A stretch of 64,000 bases of DNA from Toxoplasma gondii ME49 (lineage: Eukaryota > Apicomplexa > Conoidasida > Eucoccidiorida > Sarcocystidae), in the NCBI RefSeq assembly GCF_000006565.2, contig NC_031472.1, positions 2,942,493-3,006,492 of the forward strand. Reading direction: 5' to 3'. Below the pieces are notes generated by a model. That model ran no database searches. It worked only from the letters and a program-made list of their open reading frames with translations, and had not been told where the DNA came from. A program made the position numbers and the translations under genes. Shown one piece after another: positions 14,301 to 26,323 of the stretch (position 1 is the first letter of the stretch; each line of letters begins with the position of its first letter).

Positions 14301-17300
14301 CCCTGCTGAGAGGCACTTGTCTCCCTCGAGACATGAAACTCGGCAAAGAAGGGAGCAAGAAAGGAAGAGGAAAATGGTCTTCTGCTGGCTTTCGAGTCTC
14401 ACAGCCGCAGATCGGCTGGTGTGTTCCAAACATCCCGCCTTCCGGTCCTTCTCTTCTTCTCTCTCAACTAGGGTGGTGCTCATGGGATGCCTATGGCCAC
14501 GAGATGTCGCCAGCTTCACTTCGCGAGGTTCGCTCAGTCTCCGACGTCTGCCGACTCTCTTCAATGGAGACTCAGCCTAGGGCTTGGATACGAACTGAGA
14601 GTCTAAAAAAGCAAATAAAGAGAGCCAATCACATCTTTGATTGAAGCTTTTCGACAGTTCCCGGGTACCCTTCAACCTGACTTGCTACCAGAGAGAAAAC
14701 AGGAACAAAGAAGCGGACAGACAGACGCGACCTCTAGGTAACATCTAGAATACCTGAGTGTCTGGAGCTGGTGGAAGGAACTTCACTGCAGTTTGTGCCG
14801 TGAGGTTTAGATTCTTTTCTCTCTTTTTTCGCCTCCTCCGAGGTCCCTTTTCCGCCTCTCCGCGTGCTGTCATCACTTGAATGTCGTCTGAGGGGGAGGA
14901 AGTGGAATTCTTGACTCTTTTTGACTCCTCGTCTCTTCCATCGAAGCGTGCGCAGCCGGCGGCTTCCGTTCTTTCTACAGAAGGCAAGAGAAGCTAGAAA
15001 CTCAGGTTCCTCTCTCTCTCAGCTTCTTCGCCTACACCTGAGGTTTCTGCTTGCTTTCTGCAAGGTGCTTTCGACCTCGTAGTTCCCTCTTTGCCTGCGG
15101 CGTTTGTCTTTCTCATTTCCTCAGACTATCGAAATGGTGCAGCCTGGCTGGGCTCTCGTCGACGACGGTTGGCAGGAAACCAAGCCGTACCCGCCTTCAG
15201 AGGAGTGAGTGGAGAGATCTGACGAAACTTGGAAAGGACGAAAAGTGAAAAAAGGAAACGAAGAAGCCAACGGCGCCGACATCGGGATGCAAAAAATGAA
15301 GAGCAGAAGCTAGGCGGCGGAAAAGGTGAAGAGGAACAACAAAGACAGGAAAGGATTGCACACGGTTCCAGCTACAGTGTTTAGGTTTGAATTAAACGTG
15401 CGTCGGCGTAACTCTGACTTTTGACAAGTGCGACGTAGCACGAATGAGGCTAAAGGCATGAAGAAAACGCATGCCGGAACAAGAGAGGAGACACGCAGGC
15501 TCAGGATGAGAATCGTTAGAAGAAGGATACGCCAGACTCCCCGCGTCGCTCACGGCAACACCCGATTTTCGTTAAGGGCAGGAGAATTTGCTTTGTGCTC
15601 GGAATCTGCAGTGGAAAGGAACACGCGTGTAAACGGTTATGTCTTGCAAGACATGTCAGCGTTCCGTTGCCTTAAAAGCTCCTTGAGGCCTCGTTTTCCT
15701 TCTTTGCAACGTGGATCTTCGCTTTCCCCTCTGTTTCTGTGTCTACGCTTGCGTGAGCCTGTTCGCCGTTCTCCTGTCCTTTCTCTCCATTTCCACGTCG
15801 CGTGCGTTTTCTTCTTCTCCGCTGGCAGTGGCGGAAACTCACAGGCGATCCAAAGCTTCGACGGATTTGCGGCGAAGGGCCTCTACCCCATGGGCGAAGT
15901 CGTCCAGTCTCTGAACGTGATTCTCAACCGGCCTTTCCTACGTTGGGCGCGAGTCAGAGCAGAAGGTGAAAACATGAAAAATGAACGCAGCAACAAATTT
16001 GAACACGGAACTGCTCTCCATGCTCCGAAGCTCTCCCACAAGCAGAATGTAACGGCCTCCCAGACGAACGCCAGCGAGACAAGGGCCAAAGAAGCGAGCG
16101 AGAAAAGAAAACAAAGACTCGAAATGCTGAAAGAAAACGAACAAAGACGCGAGGATTCTCCGCGAGTCCTGCTGTGGCACTGTCTCCTCGGGGGGTGGAA
16201 AGGGGTCCAGCCTTCTTTCGCGGCGCACCTGAATCTCTCCGCACGTGAGAGGGTCCGTCCAACCTTCCCGCCAGGTTCGAAGCTTCAGCCGATAAACAGT
16301 GCGTCCAGAGACAGAATGGCTTTTGTACGTGCCTCTAAAAATGCCATTTCCAGATATGCAAAAAACACGCATGTAACTCCCCTCCCAATCTATCTCTATA
16401 TTTAAGTGCATACACATTTGTATACGTACATTAGGTGGTAAAGAGCAAATGCTGTCGCAAGGGCGTCTGTGAATCTGCGGGAGCTCGTTTGAGTCTTTCC
16501 CTCCTTTGCGGAGCATAGTTGAGTCGTGGTGTGTGTCAATCATGAAATTGACATCTACAGAACGCACCTCTTGTTTGCATACTTGGCTGTGGTCGTGAGG
16601 GCAGATTCGTCTGTGTCCGTGTATTTCCCTGTCTCTTCGTGTTCCCTCCAAAGGACTGAGAGCAGACGCTTCGACTGCTCAACTGGAGCACTGGAAACGA
16701 GAAATGAGTGTTATTCCTCACTCCTTGAGTCCAGCCTTCTACGACCTCTTCTATTCCCACCTCGGAAAACTTGGTAAGGCACACAGAGGACGACAGAGAG
16801 AGAGGAGAAAGAGAAGAAGGAACGGATAGGAATCCTTGAAGGGAGGCATGCCGGAAGCCAGAAGAGAGGGTGACGCTCTGAATACGCGTTTGTCCAGGGA
16901 CAAAGGAGTACGGTACATAGATCTTGTCCTGTCTTTCTTCTTGAGCCGAGCTTCCACTCTACAAATGTACATGTGTATTTTCATGGGTATTATTCTGAGT
17001 ACGTGTGGAACCTAAAAGAATGCGTATCCATCTATGGAGTGCCAGAGTCACCGTGAACTTGCTGGGGGTCACCGTGGGCATCTTAGGCAACGCGAGGCCT
17101 TTCGAGACCCTTCTGAAGACAGCAATCTTGTTCTTCTGCGTTCGCCATTTCCGGCGCTCGCATCCGAGCCAGCATCTGTGCATGCAGCTGTGCAGAGTTG
17201 TTTTCAGGGATTTATGGGACAAAGGTCGATGCCCAGGCGATGGCCGCACTTGTGTCGGAAGGGTCACTGGACTCGACGGCTGTCTCGTACCTTCGAGGCT

Positions 17301-18746
17301 ATCTGCTCGCAGTCCAGCAGGCCAATGCGCGTTTCCTGGTTAGGGACTTTGGAGACGAACCGACAGCGAAACTCCCACACCCAAACGAGGAGACAGCCGA
17401 AAGACAAGGGAGTTTTTCCTCAGTGTGCCAGGAACCCAGATTGAAGGGGGGAATTGAGGAGTTGGGTCGGTTCGCCCTGGAAAGAGGTGACGACGGCCGA
17501 GAGATACTGCGTGACGCAGAAGCCTCGGAAGGAGACGCCGACGCAGTCACTGAAGACAGAAGTGGAGGCCAGGTCGAAGCCACGGACAATATGTTGAACT
17601 GCATGGGGTTGACCGTGCCGAATGTGTACCTCTCTGGATCGATGCTTATCATGCGCTCTTCAGAAGATCATGCTTTCCATGGAGTAAGAACACCTCGGCG
17701 TCCGAGAACGAAGAGACCTTCGCGGTGCAAAGAAGATACCACAAGAGAGAGTGCAGAGGTTCCGCAAGTAGAGTATGTGCGACAATTCAAAACGAGATGC
17801 CCTACGGAGAGACAGTCAAAATACCCGGCGCTTCGTTGTGTCTGCGTGCTTCTCCCTGTTCCTGACCAGGTCGTCGAAACGGCACAGAATGTGGCACAAC
17901 ACATCTGGCACAATGCCGCCAATAGTTTGTGGCTTTCTCCTTTCTTCGTCACGGGTGAGAGAGACGGAAAAAAAGGGCAGGGTAACTTTCTGAGCGCAAA
18001 GACTTGTGTGCGTGTTTGTGCTCTTTATCGAGATAGGTCACTGTCACTCAGTACGCGAGTGTATCAGGAATGATCACAGAAGCGTGTGAAGCAATGTTGC
18101 ACGGAAAACAGATGCCAGAGCCGCTTCGCCCAGAGGACGATACAAGTCGACAGATGGGTCACACGCAGTCCTCGTAGCGTCTCTGTCAAGGCATATGGTC
18201 TCATGGTTTGGTGTAAACTATGTGCTCGGGTGCTGTTCTTCGTTGAATCAAGTGACGAAGGGAATAGGAGAACGTTCTTTGTCTTGCGTTCTTCCCTTTT
18301 GATCGTCTGTGAAACGCGGTGTGCCCAGATTTGACTCCCAGTCCACAAATAGTTGAGTCAAAATCTCGGGCGGGAAGTGCCTTTACCTTGCTGACGCCAT
18401 AGAACGCATGCAGTTTTCTTCTTTCCTCTTTGTCACTTGCAGACTGGGACATGTTTCGCGTCTGTGCTTGGCATAGCCGCATCCACGCCGTTGCTCGCAT
18501 CATCTCGGGAGGACCAATTTATATCTCTGACTCGGCAGAGTATTTGAAAGGAAGTCTCAACGACGGCGGAGTGAAATCTTGGGTATGTACGGATATGTGC
18601 ATGTGTCAGATCCTCTGTTTTGGTCGCCTTCGCTTTCTCTCTCATTCCCTCTTATGTTCGTCCACTAATTCGTTCTGTCACTTCTTTTGGTGTTGCCGAA
18701 GAAATATAAAACGAGGGGAAGACGTCTACAGAATCTGGCAGTTGCG

Positions 18747-18777
<31 letters not shown>

Positions 18778-18847
18778 CCACACAGCGGTACACATATGCA
18801 TCCTTCCGCATCTATAAATGAAAATCTTTCTCTCTCTCTCTTTATAT

Positions 18848-18885
<38 letters not shown>

Positions 18886-21845
18886 GAATTTATTTTACTC
18901 AGACGAGTTTTAAGGACGGGTGTTCAGTTGTATCCATGAGTGGAAGTCACTGGCTGCCATCAGATCAATGAAAGGGGTTAAACGGGCTTATCAACTCGCG
19001 TGCGCCATGGAATTTTCTTCTCCCAGAGACTCGTCCGGCTAGCTCGCTCTGTATCTCTGCTTGGGTCAGTGGCCACTCCACCGTGGCATAACTGAACTTA
19101 GTTTCGCGGATATAAGTCCCTGGAGGCCAATCGAATTTGGTTGATTCCATGTATAGGTTGTTAAAGATGAAGGAAAGGCAACACTGGCGCGAGGTCATCC
19201 TGTTGGAAGTCGCACAAGCAGAAGATAGTTGAGAGTTTCGCAAAGATCTATCCTTGCAAAAAGGTTTCTTTGTGTCTGAAGTGATGTTGCTTTCATTGTG
19301 CACAGCGTAAGCTCCTGCAGCAGCTGAGGCTACCGGGATGCCCTTTACCCATAATAGGCCGGTGCACTGGAGCCCCGTGTCCCACGATGGACAGTATTTT
19401 CTTAAACCCCCTAACAACTCCACGAGGGTAAGACAACTGTGAGGCGGTCGAACGTAGAGCACTTGCACGAAAATTCCTCAACGAACAAACGCAGACACGC
19501 TTTGAGAGTAGTGCTGCGAATCCTGAGCTAAGAAAGAACGGAGAATCGAGGCCAACACAGCTGGATCTGAATTGGCAGAAAGCAGAAGGAAACGGAAGTC
19601 TGTGCAGTCGAGGAAACCACTTTCTCGAACGCATCCTCGGCGAACGACACAGGGTATCAAATTCAATGCTCTGCTTCAGGCACCGAAACAAAGCGACATC
19701 TCAACTAGGTTTGACAACACGGGAGCCAAACGTGCGCCTTCCCACCGTCAGAGCACGATATACGAATCGAAAACGCACACACGAAGAAACAGCTGAAAAA
19801 GTACAAAAGTTTTGGCAGAGCTCTCATGTTACGGTAGCCCGGAAAGTGTCGTTGAGAACGAATAGGGCAGTCGCGAACTAGTGCAGTCTGCGAATCGTGT
19901 TTAGAGTACTGTGTGGCCGTTTGAGCTGTGGGAAATAGGTTTTTCAATCGATTTCCTGCTGAGAAAAGTGGACGTCAATGCAGGCGATAGCCTCAGCGAC
20001 TCTGCGGTATTTCAGCAGAAAAACCGTCCCGAATTCGGTTCGTTACCGATTCTTTAGCAGACATGTACGGGCATGGACTACGGTATGCACCCTTTCTTCG
20101 TTCTTCAGATACAAGGTGGTGAACAACTGTCCGGCGGGCGTTCTTGTCGCAATTTTCGGCCTTCACGACAGTGGTGCCACACCTTACAGCGCGATCATTA
20201 CTGTTTCTGACGTCGCCGGCCACCTGCCAGTGGTCCTTGAACGGGCAAACTTAACGGGTAGTGCGTGGATGCCAAGCCCTCTATTGAGTGATCGTTCGGT
20301 GGAAAGTGTCGAAAAGAGCGAAAGGTTCCCGATGGCTTTACTGTGCACGGACTTGGACGAGACTGCATGGGAGTGCCACGACAGTCCAATCGGTGACCAC
20401 AAAATAAACGCCGCTCCACTCGACCGAAAGTGAGACACACCGGAACGCCAATCAAAGAACCCCGCGGCAATAGACAAAACAAGACAGTGGTTCACGAGTG
20501 GGCGCTCTCTGTGTTTTACTTTTGCGTCCAACACCCCTGGATAGGATGACGACAGGGCAGGAAGACACGTACACGTACAATTCGGCGAGACTCGCTGCGT
20601 CCGCCGTTGCAGTGGAAAAACAGGCTTAGTCGTTACGAAAGCAGACTCAAGAGGTTTTCGAGTGCTGTCTTTGGGGGCCAGAGCTTGCTTCCAATAAACA
20701 TTTCACTATTCCGATGGTCTCCGGTTAATCTCCGTTCCCTTCAGGTCTGGCTGGACTGTGTCGCCTCTCTACTACATGAGTACCCGACTGTTCGCGGTGA
20801 CTCCGATCTTCTCCACAGGCTGTCTCCTCGAGCCAAGTGTCAGTAAATCTTCTGTCACGCTTGGCACCCCTTTGTTTGAGACCCTTCACGTGTCCCTAAT
20901 CGGGGGAAGGTCGCTTGTCTCTGTTTATGGAGAGACCACCGGATGTGCGAAAGGTGAAGCCGCGGCCTCAGACCCAAGAACTCAGGGGTCCAGTGGCCCA
21001 ACTACGATTGTTTCTCCTCTTGCTCCTCCTCTTGTGTTTAAGTTGGTAATGCACAGAAGGGGCACCTGGGAAGCTGGAGAGGCGAACGAAATTGGAGTGA
21101 CATCCAAAGAACAGACAGTGCCACACTGCGGGCATCAAAGACTGAGTTGCGACTACGCGAACGTGAAGATGGACAACTCTCAAACACCGTGGAGCCGCGA
21201 GAGCGAGGCAAATCGCCATGTGCGAGTTACCGAGTGTTACACGATTCTTCAGGTAAAGAGCTGTTTAGCCCGTCATATGTCAGTGGGTAATTGTAGGAGC
21301 ACTGGCAGAACAACAGCGGGTCCACTTGATTTTGCTTCCTCCTGGATTGGAATGTGACTGCCTACCCATTACAAGTCTTGTCAAGCGCGTACTACCACCG
21401 GAGACTTGCTGTCGCCGTTCCGAGTGCAGGCATGCACGCTTCCAAGTTGTTGAGATGGACCTGTGACTTCTCAGTGAGAGCTCAGTGCCTCTTTCTGGTG
21501 TGATGACTTGTTCTTTGACATGCTGACTGTCCTTGTTTCCCACACCAGGGCATCTACTTTGAGATCCATAAGGCGGCAATGTTGGAAACATGTTCGATCC
21601 TTTTATGGAGTGATGGACCTCGCCTTCCAGAGTGCTGTAAAATTCCTGCGGGTGCCGGCGGGGTCTGGAATGAATTTGCTGCACACGATCGGATCCATGT
21701 CCGACCAGAAGAAGCAATTCATCCCAAGGCGATTCAGTCGTGCACCTTCGGCGGCACAATCTATGAGATTTCCTTGAATGAGGCTAAACACAGAGAGGGA
21801 CAGCTCATGTCACCCGATCGGACTCATGCTTACTTTGTGTGGTAG
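11301..21845 (+). CDS. Raffinose synthase / seed imbibition protein (Sip1)-like glycoside hydrolase family 36 enzyme
   Basis: Thirteen exons in phase, 4422 nt, 1473 residues: 11301-12801, 13761-13858, 14270-14527, 15125-15204, 15829-16244, 16654-16773, 17208-17683, 17870-17954, 18443-18582, 19306-19427, 20109-20429, 20745-21252, 21549-21845. The start is the ATG at 11301. Family landmarks in order: HSWKIFWTAP and the IPEPTLFLLA strand (exon 1), LGWCSWDAYG (residues 600-609), LVDDGWQE (from 630), VLLWHCLLGGWKGV (759-772), GTKVDAQ with Asp832 at the expected nucleophile position, DWDMF (1012-1016) at the expected acid/base region, then the C-terminal beta domain. Plant relatives transfer or hydrolyse alpha-galactosyl groups (galactinol, raffinose). 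The substrate here is unknown. Plant proteins are ~750-850 residues; the excess is a Ser-rich N-terminal region with poly-Ser tracts and an acidic insertion after KVDAQ. No signal peptide is evident. The family call is firm; the activity is not. Confidence 0.88.
11375..11490 (+). repeat. Poly-serine-coding TCT/TCC tract in GH36-like exon 1
   Basis: A trinucleotide-rich pyrimidine tract encodes almost uninterrupted serine near residues 25-60. A second, similar tract lies at about 11935-12090. Both keep the reading frame of the large first exon and also create Lys/Arg-rich shadow frames on the other strand, which I do not regard as genes. Confidence 0.85.
18746..18886. repeat. Two (TA)n blocks in GH36-like intron 9
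   Basis: TA repeats at about 18746-18775 and 18840-18886, separated by unique sequence and a short CT run. They lie between exons 9 and 10. Confidence 0.9.
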
Positions 21846-24800
21846 CTGACGGCTTATGTAAGTTTCCCTGCTCTTCTTCGTCAAATGACTTCGACAAAGG
21901 CAGGTACTATCTGCGTTTCCTGCTTTTCTGCACTTCACAGCTTCCTTGCAAGGCTGCTCACCTCGGTGCTGTAACGGAACAGTTCTAGTTTTTCCAGCCT
22001 CTGGTACTTGGAGCAATTGGCAGGGCTGTCGTCGGTGACTCCATGTGCCACGTGTATACCGTCCCCGCTGGACCGCAGTCTATTTAGCCCTATATTACGT
22101 CAGTGAAGATTGCTCCTACAGACACGCCGGACCTCAGCGTGTCTTCAACTCCCCGACGCTCGGAGTTTACTTCCCATTTCATTTGCTTCTGCAAACTGCC
22201 ACATCTAACTCGTTCCTGCGTCTGCCTTCCGGTATCCAAAAAATTTCTCTCTCGCGACCACTGCGTCGATGTGTTGCGGCTCTAGTAGTTTCAGTAAAAT
22301 AAGGATGCACTGGCACGATTTCAGTTGAAGGGACAGGCACCAATGACTCCTCAGCTGCTTCCCTTTGACGTAAGAAATGTTCAGAGCTTCTGCCTGCATA
22401 CGCGGGCAACTCGGGCAAACTTGCTGATTAGTCCAGAGGCACAGAGAGGGCATTTAGAGCGCAATTGAGCCTTGACACTCATGAAAAATAATTTGCGTCA
22501 CCACGTCCATTGACTTTGTTTTCGATCGTTGAATGGGGGATGGCAGGTCTGCACCAGGGACAACAACTTCCCGGTCATCGGACCTAGTTCAGACGAACAT
22601 GGTACACATGATTTGCGTTGCGACGCATCCGTGCCCATATCAGATGCATCTGACGGACCGAAGTCGCAAAAAACATGCTGACAACAAGCGGCTGCACCTT
22701 GGGGTACAAGACAAACAATCCTAGCCACGTGCACTCCGATCTTTTCTTCGTGTATCTCGGCACCAGGTCTCGGAACACGCGCGACGTGCACCAAGCACAT
22801 CCACATTTCGGTCGCGAGACACTGTTCTGCGCTCCACCAACGACGGACGCCAGTGCGCCGCCATTGGACGAAACATATCGGGATGAACCATCCTGCACTG
22901 GTTTTTGCGGGACCGTGCGCCGTCTGCAGACTAGCGCGAGGAAGCTGCAAAGAGCAGAACGGACCCGTGCAGAGACGTTCAGAGAAAGAATAGAAAATAC
23001 CCACGCTCCTAACCCCAGGGCGAAGTGTGAATGACAGTTTCAGGAACGACAACTGTTGAAATCCGAACAATTACGCGAGCGAGGTCGCGTTGAGGCTTGC
23101 GCACATGGCAGCAATTAACCGCCCGCAGGACAGGCTATGTGCTGCATGCGTTAAGGGGGTTGGGATACTAGAGATATCTTACATAGTTGCAACACGGCGA
23201 GTCAAGGGATCGATATGAAGACGAATCGTTCCCTGTGGCGCTGCTTCCGCCTCGCCTACAACAGCTGAATACGCTCGAGCCGGGCAATGCCACATAACGC
23301 TAACAATGAAACCCGAAGGCACAAGAATTGGACGACGACTGCGACGCTATGCCTTCTTCACGCGACGGAGAGAGAGCAAAAGAGCGGTACATCACAGTGG
23401 AGACACATATGAGAGCGATTGCACATACGCTCGTAAAAATCATAAGCCGAGGCACGCGCCCCTGGGTTATCAAGTTGACACGGTGTGTCAAATACCCATG
23501 CCACTTTTCCCGTGACAGTCGGGACCCGCGGATGCCACGCAAAGCCCAATTAAAGATCTCCACTCCACATATCCGTTGCGGATCATGTGGAGCGTGAAAT
23601 ATAATCCTGCTACTGTGGTCAAGTCGCGGAACTGTTTTCTATTTCCATTTGTTTTTTCAGCTCGAGATATCCCGCCTCAGAAGTGAAATTGCTGCTTACG
23701 CGTCATTTGCAAATATGGGCCTCTGAAGTCAGCCGGAAAAAACGACCGAAGACGGAGGCTGACGTCTTCCCACAAACACTGGCGCTAGCCGAGCAGCCTG
23801 TCTCCACGTGGGCCACGCAAGCGAGACTAGGCACACACGCAGGTACTGATTCTTATGGGGACACGATTCTGACAAAGAGCCATACACAGCAAAGTAGACA
23901 CGAATCACAGAGAAGGGATGCACTAAACAACAACACATTGAAAAAAGAACAAAGCAGCAACTGCCCACAAGAAGCTGCCACACTCTCGGCCGCCCCTAGT
24001 GGAACGCGTTTCGAACGGGTAGCTGCCCGAAACACTTGAGCTGGTAACTGCGGGACATCCAAGTGATACTCTGGGACAACTTTTTAGATGTGATTCCTCG
24101 GGGCACGCCTGAACATCATATCCTGATCAGACGCGACCAGTCTGCTGTCATTTAACCGGGCCACGTTCCACCTTGCTTTGTCCAGCAAGCGTGTTGAGAA
24201 CCCGGAAAAAACTAGTGTTTGCTGCATTCAAAAAAGCGCCCGAAAAGACCGACGCACATCCATTGTCAGCGACACATGGTTACGACCAACTGGGAAACAT
24301 ATGTTGGCTGGTACAGCCACCCCGAAAAACTTTTCCATCTCGTGTCTTTCCCCTTTCGGGTAAGAGTCCTTCTCCGTCGAAGACTCGCTCTACACCCCCT
24401 GGACGCTCCAACGCTCGACCGAAGTCTCATCGCGCTCGACTGCCCCAAGATGTTTGCCAGTCTTCACCCTCGACGGCGCCGAGCAGAGGCGAACACACAA
24501 CTCCACATCTCTGAACATAAGTCGACCCAGAGCGAGGGACAGAGGGCCCTACGTGAAACAGAAGAGCCGCCGTCCACTAGACAATGCAACACTGGTCATC
24601 CAGACAGAGCCGATGACGAACAGCTCTTGTCTGGCTGACTGCATGTGTTTTTGTATGGTCACAACAGCACGCGGCACACAACACATCTACGAATTTCGTT
24701 CAAAGTACAAGACGAGTCTTTTCATACTCGTCATACACATAAAGTACACATATTGTTGGCGGGGAAGACAAGTCACATTCGAACACGACACACGTGAATA

Positions 24801-26323
24801 CATGCACACAAATGAAACCCATATTTGCAGCCGCCTAGAGCGGCAGATTTGTCTAGGGACCTCAACGATGCTCGAGTACGCCTAACCGTCCCACTCTCCC
24901 TCTATTCAGTACACCCCACAGCGCCATATTTCGTGGGCGAGCCCCGTTCCACATCTGGACATAGTGACAGCTCTGGCACTCCACATTTCTGATTTTGGAC
25001 GAGGAAGCGGAAATACAGACCGGAATTAGACTCGCGTACGGTGCCATTAGTCGGTGGCTCTTCCGTTCTGCGCGGACGCCAACATGGAGGAAACTTCCTC
25101 CACGTGCGCCTAGCTCCTCTCGTTTTTCGCGGAAGCACAGGGAGCTCTTGCATGCCCAGAGGCGCGAGCGTGCCAGTGGATGCCACGTCGCAAAAAAATG
25201 CTCGTTTCCCCACTTTTGCTCCGGCTGTCTACCCACGTGTTTGAATGCGCATCAGCGGTGTACTTTTGAGAAACTGGCCTCCCTATTGCGGCTTTCCACG
25301 AAGACATCGCCTCACGTCGTTTGGCGATGACCTCAACACTGCGTGGGCTACCACCCTTGCACAGTCCTGTGGTGCAGAGTGGTCGCGCCTCAGCAGCGAC
25401 GAACCTTTACCTGGCCCCTCACAAGAAGCCCCCGACTCGAACTGGTTGAAGTTCCTTTGCTGCGCGCATTCCGCTGCGCGACGCGTTGAAACAATCAGCA
25501 AACGACCGCACGGACAAGTGCAACCGATCCCACACGACAGGCAGTATCCCAAAGACACTTTAAAAGAAAATGGAGGTCGAGGACCCTGCCGGTAACTGTC
25601 CTCGACCCAGAGAGGCAAAATAATACCCGAAAATCAACAGAAGAGAGATCTCAAACATTCCCTGCTGTCCACGAGACCCAAGCCGTGAGCCGTCCCTGAG
25701 ACGCGCCCAAGGCCGCGTAGCCTCAACAACACAGAAGACATTCTGTACAGGACACGAGAACACTTTTCCACGAGCCAACGAAAAAACGAGAACGAGAGTA
25801 ACAGGCCCATCGCTGCGACAGCCCATTCGTGTACCACAGCGGTGTACAACTCCTCCCCTTTCGAGCGAAACAACGTCGGGCCTTCCACATAGTCCTCGAA
25901 TTCCCCTCTGCCTGCCTTGCCAGAGACTTCGCCCTCAGTTCAAGCGGCCTCCAGCAATCCTGCGCACGCATTGTACAAATGGGCCTTGACTGAGCACTCG
26001 AGTCTGCGACCTCTGACAAGGAGACTCCCCAGAAAACCAGCATCCCTACCAAGAAGCTTTCCTCGTCTTTCTGACCACGGGACCCGCTTCTCGAAACGCT
26101 CACACTTTCGCGAGGGAAACAAGCGAAAGCGTCCGACACGGTCAGCAAAACACGAGGTGCTCTTCACCCAGCAAGGACGTTGGAAGCTGCATCCTAAGTC
26201 TCCCGCGTGGCGGCGATGCAGTCCACTTCTGCTCACTGCCGGTGGCAAATTTCAAGTGCTGCCGTTGCACAGCATTGACCAGCACCACTCGACAGAGTCG
26301 CTTTTAAAGTTTCCCGAGCTCTC
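21846..26323. other. Gene-poor convergent spacer between GH36-like and kinase genes
   Basis: About 4.5 kb between two converging genes. It should hold both 3' untranslated regions. I find open frames of at most ~190 residues (for example 22498-23070 on -), with no family motif, no splice chain and frequent stops in all frames. A long unannotated 3' UTR or noncoding transcript is possible, but nothing in the sequence proves it. Confidence 0.55.

Noticed and set aside
22498..23070. 190-codon minus-strand frame in the convergent spacer
   Set aside because: No domain, no splice partners and composition like the surrounding noncoding sequence.
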